A DNA stretch of 64,000 nt from Heyndrickxia camelliae (GCF_002844575.1 NZ_PIQO01000001.1:346895-410894); one strand, 5' to 3'; positions 8,149-15,773 are shown, numbered from the stretch's first letter. Notes: generated from the letters alone by a model not told the origin. Program-made: numbers and translations.

Positions 8149-8170
8149 GCTTATGGGATAAGCTTTTTTC
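8149..8170 (+). terminator. Terminator after the regulator pseudogene
   Basis: GCTTAT 8149-8154, loop GGG, ATAAGC 8158-8163, then six T. Confidence 0.75.
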
Positions 8171-8182
8171 TTGGAGTATAAA

Positions 8183-8202
8183 CTTAAGAATCCTTAAGAA
8201 TT
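8183..8202 (+). promoter_or_regulatory. Direct-repeat operator upstream of the VTT protein
   Basis: CTTAAGAATC at 8183-8192 and CTTAAGAATT at 8193-8202 are tandem copies of the unit also found at 6956-6976. The site lies 66-85 bp before the chosen start codon, where a response regulator would activate. Confidence 0.65.
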
Positions 8203-8267
8203 TTATGGAGTGTTTCTTAATTCTCATTGCTTATCATGAACGTATGGAAAGCGAGGAGAGTGAGAAA

Positions 8268-8900
8268 TTGAAAAAGAAAATTTTCATTATAGCTTTATGG
8301 ATTGTAGCATTATATATATTAAAGCAATTTCATTTACTATCACTGGATATAAGTGTGTTAAAAGAATTTATATCTGAAAATACCAAATATGCAATGTTAC
8401 TATTTATTGCTCTGTGGATAGTTAGGCTTTTTATGTTGATTCCAGGTGCAACACTTATGTTTTTAGGGGGAATATGCTTCCATCCATTACTTGGATTCAT
8501 ATTATCCATGATCGGGATGGTTTTAAGTGAAACCATCGTTTATATTTTCTCAAGAGGTTGTTCCAGTACAAGAATCAATCAGTATTTGGAGAGTAAGCAT
8601 CCACAATTAAAAACTTTATTAGAAACTTACACTTATAAGTTTTTAGTACTGGGAATCATTTGTCCAATAGCACCATCCGATGTAATATGTTTTTTAGCTG
8701 CAGCAGTAAGGTTAAAATATTCTACCTACATTTTAACTATAATTTTTGCGAATATCCCCTTAATGATATTATATAGCATAATTGGAATCAGCCTTAGAGA
8801 GTCTTTAGTAGGAATCATTTTAGTTATCATCTCATTTGTTTTGATCGCTATGATATCTATAAAAGTTTGGAACAAGGTTAAGCAGATGCAGAAAATATAG
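8268..8900 (+). CDS. TVP38/TMEM64 (VTT/DedA-superfamily) membrane protein
   Basis: The start is TTG 8268, preceded by GAGGAGAG at 8253-8260. The upstream ATG 8244 has no binding site, although the frame is open from 8121. The product is about 210 residues with roughly six membrane segments. It carries the VTT hallmark: IPGATLMFLGGICFHPLLGF, then a re-entrant-loop region, and ICPIAPSDVICFLAAAVRLK. Members of this superfamily act in lipid or small-molecule flux and membrane homeostasis. A 10-bp repeat operator shared with the methyltransferase suggests both were controlled by the now dead regulator. Confidence 0.8.
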   Translation: MKKKIFIIALWIVALYILKQFHLLSLDISVLKEFISENTKYAMLLFIALWIVRLFMLIPGATLMFLGGICFHPLLGFILSMIGMVLSETIVYIFSRGCSSTRINQYLESKHPQLKTLLETYTYKFLVLGIICPIAPSDVICFLAAAVRLKYSTYILTIIFANIPLMILYSIIGISLRESLVGIILVIISFVLIAMISIKVWNKVKQMQKI

Positions 8901-8969
8901 CGCATACTAGTGTTAATAACATATTTGATATTAGCTTTAAATTAATTGGAAAAACCGACAAAAAATAAT

Positions 8970-9080
8970 GTGGAAGATGCAAAAGCCATTAAACTTGTTA
9001 CAGATGGTAGATATGTTGAACCAACCATATCACAAGTCGCTTTCGCAGAACTGCGCACTAAAAATTATGTGATCTATTAA
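8970..9080 (+). pseudogene. Coding-like C-terminal fragment
   Basis: From GTG 8970 the frame reads DAKAIKLVTDGRYVEPTIS then QVAFAELRTKN and stops at 9078-9080. It resembles the end of an alpha-helical regulator domain but has no binding site, no start and no recognisable partner. The remaining sequence to 9198 holds nothing I can name. Confidence 0.3.
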
Positions 9081-9198
9081 TTATAGACTCTCAAACAATG
9101 CCATAACGGAGTTGTTTGCTAATGTCCAGTGTTCTTTGCCGGTTGACTAAAATCGGTTTTTTTAGTTACTACTTGAGGATGCCTCTCGGTCTTATTAT

Positions 9199-10083
9199 TT
9201 AATCATATTTTTGGGAACTTCTATTGTATTCCTTTATTAGTTCTATAAGGTTTTTGGCAGGTGTAGAGACATAGTGATTTTCAAGCCAAATGACTCCTAA
9301 AGAAGACATAAGATCAGCGTTATTTATCTTTATGGAGTAAAGAACTTTGTCCCTATAGACATCTAAAACAGATTTTGGAACAATCGTTGCTCCTACTCCC
9401 CCATTAACTAATTCCATTAATGTATGCATATCGGAGCACTCAGCCATTTTGTTTAGTTGGAGGTTTTGCCTTGTAAATGCCTCAAGAATCGTACTATATA
9501 TACCCAAACCCTCTGTACTTGGAATGATAAGCGGGGTATGGGAAATCTCCTCTAATGAAATAGTATGAATTTCTTTATTTGTTACGAAAAAAAATGGCTC
9601 GTTTATTAGATGATGGTAAGTTAGTCCACGCTGCTCCAGTGGAAGGCGTACAAATGCTATTTCAATAGCCCTTGTTTTTATCATTTCTGCTAAATAAAAA
9701 GAGTCATTTTGCACAATTTTTAACGAAACAAATGGATACTTTTTGTGGAAGGATTGGAGTACTTCTGAAAAACCTGAAAGAGATAAGGTGTTAATCCCTA
9801 CTGCAATTACACCTCTTTTTCCTTCGTCCGTTTCCCGTAATTCATTTTTTATTTCTTCTACACTGTTCACCAATTGTAATGCTCTTTGGTAGAGTACGTT
9901 GCCTTTATCCGTTAATTCCATACTCTTACCACTTCGTTCAAACAATTTAACACCAAGCTCATTTTCTATTTGTTTTAACTGCATGCTTAGAGGTGGCTGT
10001 GACATATGCAGCCTAGTGGCAGCAGCTGTTATATTCTTTTCCTCAGCGATTGCTATAAAATACCGTAATTGCTTTATATCCAT
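9199..10083 (-). CDS. LysR-family transcriptional regulator
   Basis: A standard-length LysR protein of 294 residues. Residues 1-60 form the winged helix-turn-helix (MDIKQLRYFIAIAEEKNIT, AATRLHMSQPPLSMQLKQIE). Residues from about 90 form the two-lobe effector domain (RGVIAVGINTLSLSGFSEV, VNGGVGATIVPKSVL). The ATG at 10083 has AAGGAG upstream. It is transcribed divergently from the NCS2 permease with 117 bp between them, which contains a long inverted repeat. It probably regulates that permease and itself; the effector is not known but could be a purine-related compound. Confidence 0.9.
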   Translation of the reverse strand: MDIKQLRYFIAIAEEKNITAAATRLHMSQPPLSMQLKQIENELGVKLFERSGKSMELTDKGNVLYQRALQLVNSVEEIKNELRETDEGKRGVIAVGINTLSLSGFSEVLQSFHKKYPFVSLKIVQNDSFYLAEMIKTRAIEIAFVRLPLEQRGLTYHHLINEPFFFVTNKEIHTISLEEISHTPLIIPSTEGLGIYSTILEAFTRQNLQLNKMAECSDMHTLMELVNGGVGATIVPKSVLDVYRDKVLYSIKINNADLMSSLGVIWLENHYVSTPAKNLIELIKEYNRSSQKYD

Positions 10084-10100
10084 AAAGATTTCTCCTTGTA

Positions 10101-10144
10101 TTCGAAAAATATATAGTTTCCATTTAAAATATATATTTTTTGAA
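10101..10144. promoter_or_regulatory. 15-bp inverted repeat in the LysR-permease intergenic region
   Basis: TTCGAAAAATATATA at 10101-10115 and TATATATTTTTTGAA at 10130-10144 pair with one mismatch, 14 bp apart. The position between divergent genes fits a LysR operator. A TATGAT at 10160-10165 could be the -10 of the permease. Confidence 0.6.
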
Positions 10145-10200
10145 TGATTAAGTCCATGTTATGATTACTTTCATATTCATTTGATATTCACAGTAGGAAG

Positions 10201-11496
10201 GTGATTAATCTGGAGCGTTTTTTTAAATTCAATCTTTATGATACGACGATTGGAAAAGAAATTTCTGCTGGTTTTATTTCCTATATAACAGTTGCCTATA
10301 TCATTATAGTTAATGCGACGATTTTAGCTATAGCAGGAATCCCGATGGAGGCAGGTATCATTGCAACTATTTTAACCAGCTTTATTGGATGTTTAGTTAT
10401 GGGTATCTGGAGCAATACCCCGCTTCTAATTATTCCTGGAATGGGACTTAATGCGATGTTCACCTATACAATTGTTCAATCTGGAGGATTTTCGTGGCAG
10501 GAAGCGTTGGCAATGGTTTTAGTTTCTGGACTGATATTTGTTGTTATTGCCTTTACACCGTTGGCAAACGTGATTACTTCCTCTATTCCTAATTCTTTAA
10601 AAGAAGCTATTACTATTGGAATTGGAATACTGCTGATTTTAATTGGTTTTGAAAATGCTGGTATTATTACAAGTTCTGATCACACGCTTCTTGCAATTGG
10701 GGATTTAAGTAATCCCACAGTAATCATAACATTTATTGGTTTAATTATTACCATTTTATTATTTATAAAAAAGGTCCCAGGAAACCTATTATTAAGCATA
10801 ATCATTACGACATGTTTAACAATTTGGCAAGGAGGAGCTACTTTTGAAAAGGGATCCTTTTCCATGCCATCTTTTCATGAATACCTTGGAGTGTTTGGTC
10901 AAATATCGTGGGGACAAGCAGGAAACATTATTTTTTGGCTGACATCCCTCTCTTTCACGATGGTAATTGTGTTTGAAAATATCGGATTGATACATGGGCA
11001 TAGTAAAATGCTAAATCGAACGGAAAGCAGCAAGAGATCTCTTCAGGCTACTGCTGTTTCCGTTCTTACTTCTGGAATTTTGGGTTCGAGTCCAACTGTA
11101 GCATCAGTTGAAGCAGCTGCAGGAATTACAGCTGGTGGAAGGACAGGGTTAACGAGCATTGTTACTGGATTTATGTTTCTTATTTCTATCCTGTTTATAC
11201 CAGTTATTAAAATAGTTCCGGCAAGTGCGGTTTCGCCAATTCTAATATTAATAGGGCTTCTAATGTTGCAAAATATTGTTCATATCTCAACGGACGACTT
11301 TACAGAGAGCTTTCCAGCACTTTTAATTATTGTATTAATTCCACTAACTTATAGCATTGCCGATGGTATGGCAGTCGGCTTTATTCTATATCCACTGATA
11401 AAGCTCTTTATGGGAAAGGGAAAGGAAATACACCCCGCACTATATATGATTGCCGTTCTGTTTTTAAGCAATATTGTTATTCAGTACGTATTTTAA
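10201..11496 (+). CDS. NCS2-family permease (AzgA/PbuG-like purine transporter)
   Basis: About 430 residues with some twelve hydrophobic segments. It has family motifs such as AGFISYITVAYIIIVNATIL, PGMGLNAMFTYTI and, in the second half, GSSPTVASVEAAAGI. AzgA-subfamily members import adenine, guanine or hypoxanthine with protons. No purine riboswitch precedes it; regulation by the divergent LysR protein seems likely. The GTG at 10201 lies inside a Shine-Dalgarno sequence, AGGAAGGTGAT at 10195-10205. Translation may therefore begin at CTG 10210 a few bases further on, which gives a protein beginning ERFFKFNL as in relatives. Confidence 0.85.
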   Translation: MINLERFFKFNLYDTTIGKEISAGFISYITVAYIIIVNATILAIAGIPMEAGIIATILTSFIGCLVMGIWSNTPLLIIPGMGLNAMFTYTIVQSGGFSWQEALAMVLVSGLIFVVIAFTPLANVITSSIPNSLKEAITIGIGILLILIGFENAGIITSSDHTLLAIGDLSNPTVIITFIGLIITILLFIKKVPGNLLLSIIITTCLTIWQGGATFEKGSFSMPSFHEYLGVFGQISWGQAGNIIFWLTSLSFTMVIVFENIGLIHGHSKMLNRTESSKRSLQATAVSVLTSGILGSSPTVASVEAAAGITAGGRTGLTSIVTGFMFLISILFIPVIKIVPASAVSPILILIGLLMLQNIVHISTDDFTESFPALLIIVLIPLTYSIADGMAVGFILYPLIKLFMGKGKEIHPALYMIAVLFLSNIVIQYVF

Positions 11497-11600
11497 ATGA
11501 AACTCTAAATAATCGAACTTTGTTTTAATTGATCAATCTTTTTTATAAAAATACAAATGCAAAACAGCGGCAAGTTTAACGTTTGCTATTTATTGATGAA

Positions 11601-11640
11601 TAAAAAGGGGCACAGCTAATAACGTTGTGTCCCCTTTTAT
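11601..11640 (+). terminator. Terminator of the permease gene
   Basis: AAAAGGGG 11603-11610 and CCCCTTTT 11631-11638 form the main stem, extended by CACA/TGTG with one bulged T. It works in both directions. Confidence 0.85.
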
Positions 11641-11721
11641 GGAATATAAGCAGAATCTACCCCCAAATTACAAAAAAAAGTTTTCCTCTTAGCCCATTTA
11701 TAATTTTTTTTATACACTACC

Positions 11722-11800
11722 TTGCAATAAATAATACTAAGTGATATATTATTTTACATAGTATTAATTAAAGGTTGGTACTGTTTACTGTGTAGTACTA
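11722..11800 (+). promoter_or_regulatory. Promoter and putative PadR operator
   Basis: TTGCAA 11722-11727 and TATATT 11745-11750 are 17 bp apart. An inverted repeat, AATACTA 11733-11739 / TAGTATT 11759-11765, straddles the -10 box, and TAGTACTA at 11793-11800 repeats the half-site as a palindrome. PadR regulators of this type usually repress their own operon. Confidence 0.65.
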
Positions 11801-11824
11801 AATAATAATAAGGTGGCTAAAAAA

Positions 11825-12148
11825 TTGAATGTACAATTTAAAAAAGGAGTTTTAGAGCTGTGTGTGTTGGTCTTGTTGGATAAACGAGATCGGTACGGGT
11901 ATGAGCTAGTACAGAAAATTTCCGATCGAATTGAAATATCAGAAGGGTCTGTCTATCCGCTCTTAAGAAGGTTGACAAAGGAAGAATATTTCACCACATA
12001 TTTAAAGGAATCAACGGAAGGACCATCGCGTAAGTATTATAAGTTAACAGAGAAAGGGAGAGAGTATTTGAACGATCTTGTGAATGAATGGCGAGAATTT
12101 TCAAATGCTGTAAATCAATTAATAAAAGAGGGTGTTAACAGTGACTAA
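11825..12148 (+). CDS. PadR-family transcriptional regulator
   Basis: A protein of 107 residues beginning NVQFKKGVLELCVL, with the conserved PadR winged-helix core RYGYELVQKIS, SEGSVYPLLRRLT and RKYYKLTEKGREYL. TTG 11825 is chosen because AAGGTGG at 11810-11816 lies at the right distance; the open frame starts earlier at GTG 11813, which is inside that binding site. It is the first gene of a PadR / HAAS / DUF4097 operon, an arrangement common in Firmicutes envelope-stress loci. Self-repression via the repeats at 11733-11800 is likely. Confidence 0.9.
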   Translation: MNVQFKKGVLELCVLVLLDKRDRYGYELVQKISDRIEISEGSVYPLLRRLTKEEYFTTYLKESTEGPSRKYYKLTEKGREYLNDLVNEWREFSNAVNQLIKEGVNSD

Positions 12149-12701
12149 AGACGAATTTTTAAATAAATTGAATGAAGCTTTAAGAGGATTGTCTTTAAAT
12201 GAGCGTCAGGATATATTGCAGGACTATCAAGAACATTTTGTAATTGGTTTGGAAGAAGGAAAGACGGAAGCAGAGATTGCTGAAAGGCTTGGTTCACCAA
12301 ATTCAATAGCAAAGGAATTATTGGCATCCTACCATATTGAAAGGGTGGAACAGTCCTTTACAGCAGGTAATATTATACGGGCGATTTGGGCTGTGATTGG
12401 ATTAGGCTTCTTCAATTTAATAATTGTCTTGGGACCTTTCATAGCAATAGTTGGGGTCATATTCACTCTTTGGGTGGCTAGCTTAGGATTTACACTGGCA
12501 CCGCTGCTTGTGATATTTGATTTTCTCGTTCACCCGGGCACTTTCGAGTTCTTTAATTTGTTTGTATCCATTGGATTATGCGGTCTTGGGATATTGCTTG
12601 GCTTAGGTATGTTTTTTGTTACAAAAGTGTTTACAAAAGGTTTCATTCGTTATTTGAAATTCAATGTCTCACTTGTTAGAGGGGGTTTGAAGCATGAATA
12701 A
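12141..12701 (+). CDS. HAAS-domain (DUF1700) membrane protein
   Basis: Residues 1-65 form the helical HAAS domain (TKDEFLNKLNEALRGLSLNE, RQDILQDYQEHF, EIAERLGSPNSIAKELLASY). Three to four membrane segments follow from about residue 75. GTG 12141 is preceded by AGAGGGTG at 12127-12134 and overlaps the end of padR. HAAS proteins are partners of PadR regulators and signal from the membrane; the mechanism is not settled. Downstream DUF4097 gene overlaps by 8 bp, so the three genes are coupled. Confidence 0.85.
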   Translation: MTKDEFLNKLNEALRGLSLNERQDILQDYQEHFVIGLEEGKTEAEIAERLGSPNSIAKELLASYHIERVEQSFTAGNIIRAIWAVIGLGFFNLIIVLGPFIAIVGVIFTLWVASLGFTLAPLLVIFDFLVHPGTFEFFNLFVSIGLCGLGILLGLGMFFVTKVFTKGFIRYLKFNVSLVRGGLKHE

Positions 12702-13500
12702 GATAAAAGGAATATTGTTCATTGCACTAGGATTAGTGATTGTTGGGGTAGTAGGGAGCCTCTTAACATTCCGTTACATGAATCAAACAGAAACAATATC
12801 TAAGGATAAAGTGATAAAGAAAGAATTTTCTATCGTAAAGGTAATTTCCGATAACACTCGGGTTGAGATACTCCCTACGACAGATAAGGCAGCAAAAGTA
12901 GAACTGTCGGGAAAAAAAGCAAAAAATACAAATATAATTTTCAACACAAATGTGGAAGGGAAGACACTCAAGATAGAATTAAAAGATAAACAGTCCAACT
13001 TCTTTCATTTTGAATTTACAGACCGAACACTCCATTTAAAAGTGTTTTTGCCAGAAAAACAATATGAATATATTAACACCGTGAATAATAATGGGAAAGT
13101 TTATTTAGAAGGGATTACTAGTACGGATGTCTTTGCAACGACAGATAATGGTATGATGGAATTAAAAAATATTGCGAGTAAAAAAGTTCATGTAAAAACG
13201 AACAACGGTAGAGTGTCATTATACCATGTGGAAGGTCAACTTAAAGGGGAAACGGACAATGGTAAAATTTCAGTGGTAACGAAGGATATGGACCGACCGA
13301 TTGATTTAACCTCTAATAACGGAAGAATTGATGTTGAAACGGAAAAAGAGCCAACTAATGTACGATTTGATGTGCATGTAGACAATGGAAGAATTAATAT
13401 TTTTAATAAATACAAGGATAATGCTGTTATTGGCAATGGGGAGCATGTTATTCATCTAACAACCGACAATGGAAGTATAAATGTAAGTTTAAAGAAGTGA
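12694..13500 (+). CDS. DUF4097 beta-strand repeat protein, membrane anchored
   Basis: A protein of 268 residues. An N-terminal hydrophobic anchor (KGILFIALGLVIVGVVGSLL) is followed by a predicted extracellular beta-solenoid. The solenoid is built of short repeats carrying a D/N-NG-[KRS] turn: TVNNNGKVYLEG, TTDNGMMELKN, TNNGRVSLYH, TDNGKISVV, SNNGRIDVE, DNGRINIF and TDNGSINVS. DUF4097 proteins accompany PadR/HAAS genes and LiaF/YvlB-type stress proteins. GAGGGGG precedes ATG 12694. It probably senses or stabilises the envelope, which is an inference from context. Confidence 0.85.
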   Translation: MNKIKGILFIALGLVIVGVVGSLLTFRYMNQTETISKDKVIKKEFSIVKVISDNTRVEILPTTDKAAKVELSGKKAKNTNIIFNTNVEGKTLKIELKDKQSNFFHFEFTDRTLHLKVFLPEKQYEYINTVNNNGKVYLEGITSTDVFATTDNGMMELKNIASKKVHVKTNNGRVSLYHVEGQLKGETDNGKISVVTKDMDRPIDLTSNNGRIDVETEKEPTNVRFDVHVDNGRINIFNKYKDNAVIGNGEHVIHLTTDNGSINVSLKK

Positions 13501-13820
13501 TTTTATCGTAATGTATGGCTTGTGTTGTTATGTGGAATAAGGTAGCCATGATTTACTTTAGAGCAGTTCCAAACATTTTATTTTTGGCATTATGATAATG
13601 GAAGCCTGGTTTACGGTGTGATAAAGCTTTTATGCAACGGGAGTCGGGCTTTCATTACTATTTTCCTTCGAAGAAACCTTTTTGTATAATGTTTCCTCAT
13701 CGACTATCAAAGAGTTGCGGCCGCTCTTTTCCTGTTTCATTAAACCAGCTAATAGGGTGTTTGAAACGTGTTAAAGGGCAAAAATTAAAAGAAAGAAGTT
13801 TTTAGCATTTTACTTATTAT
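13501..13820. other. Intergenic stretch with a possible small minus-strand frame
   Basis: On the minus strand 13740-13630 an open frame reads MKQEKSGRNSLIVDEETLYK and ends SPTPVA (36 residues). It has no convincing binding site and may be a relic. No promoter or terminator is clear. Confidence 0.35.
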
Positions 13821-14114
13821 ATGTTTTGCATATGCATACCAAAAGCAATATTGACAGCTGGGAAAGCCACGGGTTATGAGTTTGGTGTTTTATTAATCTC
13901 CACTAAAAAGAATGGGAATAAAAGCCGTGGATATGAATGCGATGACATTAAACCAAAGAAATTTTCTATTGATAAAAAGAGTAGCTTTTTTTATCAAATC
14001 ACTAATCAAAGTGAGTTAAGTGTAATGTTAAAAGCTAAAAATGGAGAAGAGCTAACCGTTAGGATGGACGCGTATAATGGAAGGTGCCTTGAAGTAATTG
14101 GGCCATCAAATTAA
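13821..14114 (+). CDS. Hypothetical protein, possibly N-terminally disrupted
   Basis: The frame gives 97 residues, with polar, protein-like sequence from residue 13 on (TAGKATGYEFGVLLISTKK, IDKKSSFFYQITNQSELSV, KNGEELTVRMDAYNGRCLEV). There is no binding site before the ATG at 13821. A short signal-peptide-like piece (KKFLAFYLLYVLHMHTKSN) sits in another frame just upstream, starting near 13793. I infer a former secreted protein broken by a frameshift near 13840. No family recognised. Confidence 0.35.
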   Translation: MFCICIPKAILTAGKATGYEFGVLLISTKKNGNKSRGYECDDIKPKKFSIDKKSSFFYQITNQSELSVMLKAKNGEELTVRMDAYNGRCLEVIGPSN

Positions 14115-14170
14115 TGCGAAGTCCTGCGTCTTATGGAACTACTGGGTTCGTTCAATAAGACAAAAAAACT

Positions 14171-14210
14171 AAACAGAACCTCCAATTTTATGGAAGTTCT
14201 GTTTTTTTCT
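14171..14210 (+). terminator. Terminator after the hypothetical gene
   Basis: AACAGAAC 14172-14179 and TCCA pair with TGGA and GTTCTGTT 14196-14203 (one internal mismatch), followed by seven T. Confidence 0.8.
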
Positions 14211-14272
14211 ATAGATAATCAACATTAAACTTTAACAAAGCCTAATAAAAAAACTAAGCACAAGCTATCATA

Positions 14273-14347
14273 GTCGCTTGTTCGAGCCCATTCAGAATAC
14301 CGTAAGAGCTAAAAGCCTTATTATTATATGGTTTTTAGCTCTTTTTT
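14273..14347 (+). repeat. Duplicated tRNA-Val 3' end (copy 3) with its terminator
   Basis: 14273-14299 matches tRNA-Val from the variable loop through the acceptor stem with two substitutions. It is followed by a hairpin, AAGAGCTAAAAGCC / GGTTTTTAGCTCTT with a T run, which is a diverged copy of the tRNA terminator at 1693-1734. The 5' half of the tRNA is absent, so this is a scar, not a gene. It marks the right end of the accessory region. Confidence 0.8.
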
Positions 14348-14382
14348 GTGGGAATTATTGATGGTCTCATTAAGAAGACGAC

Positions 14383-14610
14383 TTATTCTATAATAGTGTC
14401 TCTTTTTATACTAGAAAATGAAATTCGGGATACTGCATCTGATACTTTATCCTTAATTTTAGGTTCCTCTTTTATTAGATCATTAACACTAATTTCCCCA
14501 ATCCATAATTTTCTGGTAAGAAAATTAATGTAATCCTCTTTAAAATCTTGTAACTGTCCCTCTAAAAACATGCATTGTAATTCGTCCGCAATAAGTTTCT
14601 CTACTTTCAT
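14383..14610 (-). CDS. Small hypothetical protein
   Basis: A protein of 75 residues with a strong GGAGG eight bases before the ATG at 14610. It is charged and helical (VEKLIADELQCMFLEGQLQD, FKEDYINFLTRKLW), with no membrane segment or Cys motif. No family is recognised. It abuts the tRNA scar at its 3' end and could be residual cargo of the integrated region. Confidence 0.6.
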   Translation of the reverse strand: MKVEKLIADELQCMFLEGQLQDFKEDYINFLTRKLWIGEISVNDLIKEEPKIKDKVSDAVSRISFSSIKRDTIIE

Positions 14611-14712
14611 TGTTTACCTCCAATGTAAAGGTATAGATGAAAAATGGGCTATCACCATTTCATTTTACGTCTACCTTTAAAAAAAGGAATCTTGTCATTT
14701 AAAATAATTTAA

Positions 14713-14942
14713 TTGTATTTTTTCATACCATTTGCTCCTAAGAAGAATGAAGAGAAAAATTGCTTTGTATTGAACAAACTTAAATTTGTGTTATCAACAG
14801 AGGGGTATCGTATATTCTGGAATACTGCAGAGGATGCACCAACCAGCTGGAAAAGGGGGAAATTACTGTTAAGGATAAACTACAAGGGAATATCCAAAAT
14901 ATAATTGAACTCTATAATGTGATGTTCACTTGCCAGGTTAGT
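14713..14942 (+). pseudogene. Coding-like remnant with a frame change
   Basis: A frame from TTG 14713 reads NKLKFVLSTEGYRIFWNTAE and then becomes implausible. Another frame continues near 14840 as QLEKGEITVKDKLQGNIQNI and IELYNVMFT to a stop at about 14942. The two halves may be one small gene split by a single-base shift. There is no good binding site and I recognise no family. Confidence 0.3.
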
Positions 14943-14968
14943 TAAACTATTTTTTGGAGGATAAAAAA

Positions 14969-15232
14969 ATGAATAATGTCCACAATACTATGCAACAACT
15001 AAACGGTTGTTGTCAAATTGCTCAGCAATTAATTCAACAAACACAATAAAGCAGCCATCAATATCGGCAAATGCTTGAAAATGAAAACCAAAATATTCAA
15101 ATGTTAAAACAAATACTTTCACATGAACAGCAAGCTTTACAGACAATCCAACAGTCATTACGCGGTCATGATATGGCTATACAACAATGTCAGCAATTAA
15201 TTAATACGTGTAATCAAATGCAGCTGAATTAA
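14969..15232 (+). pseudogene. Gln-rich small protein interrupted by a stop codon
   Basis: TGGAGG at 14954-14959 precedes ATG 14969. The frame reads MNNVHNTMQQLNGCCQIAQQ then LIQQTQ, TAA at 15047-15049, and continues in the same frame as SSHQYRQMLENENQNIQML, KQILSHEQQALQTIQQSLRG and QQCQQLINTCNQMQLN to TAA 15230. Both sides have the same Gln-rich coiled-coil character. The stop replaces what is most simply a CAA codon. A further Asn/Gln-rich tail (STFNNSFPTAALNYNQYQHN) follows in a shifted frame from 15244. It lies among spore genes and may be a former coat-type protein; no family recognised. Confidence 0.65.
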
Positions 15233-15398
15233 GTGGGATCAATCTACTTTCAATAATAGCTTTCCAACAGCTGCATTAAATTATAATCAATACCAACATA
15301 ATTGTTTCCAGCAATAAATCATGCATACTAATTTACGTCAATGATCAAATCATTAGTGTACTTCAAATCCACATTTTAATAATTCTGGAGGAAATAAG

Positions 15399-15605
15399 AT
15401 GTCCAAAAACAAAAATACCCAAGGTCATCATAGCACTCAGATTGCCGGGAAAACATATAGTCCAAGTGATTACCTGAGTAATTCGGACTTATCTAAAGGT
15501 TTGGCGATGACTCATGAACAGGTGAGTGATGTGTATATGGAAGGTACAGTGGACGGCGTTATGGAAAATGTTGAAGGAGAAGATATTCCTCTACAACAAG
15601 AGTAA
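15399..15605 (+). CDS. YozQ-like (DUF4025) small protein
   Basis: A protein of 68 residues, hydrophilic, with GKTYSPSDYLSNSDLSKGLA then MTHEQVSDVYMEGTVDG. This matches my recollection of the YozQ/DUF4025 family of small Bacillus proteins. TGGAGGAAATAAG precedes ATG 15399. It precedes the convergent germination-protein genes and shares a bidirectional terminator with them. Spore expression is plausible but not shown by the sequence. Confidence 0.65.
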   Translation: MSKNKNTQGHHSTQIAGKTYSPSDYLSNSDLSKGLAMTHEQVSDVYMEGTVDGVMENVEGEDIPLQQE

Positions 15606-15706
15606 TTTCAAGAGAAGTGTTTCACCCGAATATTAACATCATGCCGAAGAAATAACTTATGATGGAAAAGGAAGCTTTTATTCGATTTGTAAATGTGGTA
15701 AAAATT

Positions 15707-15748
15707 AAAACTCCTCCTTATCTTAAAATGGAGGAGTTTCCTTTTTGT
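15707..15748. terminator. Bidirectional terminator
   Basis: AAACTCCTCC 15708-15717 pairs perfectly with GGAGGAGTTT 15730-15739, loop 12 nt. T-rich sequence lies on both sides (CCTTTTTG on the plus strand). Confidence 0.85.
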
Positions 15749-15773
15749 AAATATAGTGTTATTAACTTTGTGA

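Noticed and set aside
10145-10200. Purine riboswitch before the NCS2 permease
   Set aside because: The interval is too short and has no aptamer core.
14348-14533. Plus-strand frame of 61 codons
   Set aside because: It overlaps the minus-strand gene at 14383-14610, which has a strong binding site; the plus frame begins in the terminator after the tRNA scar.
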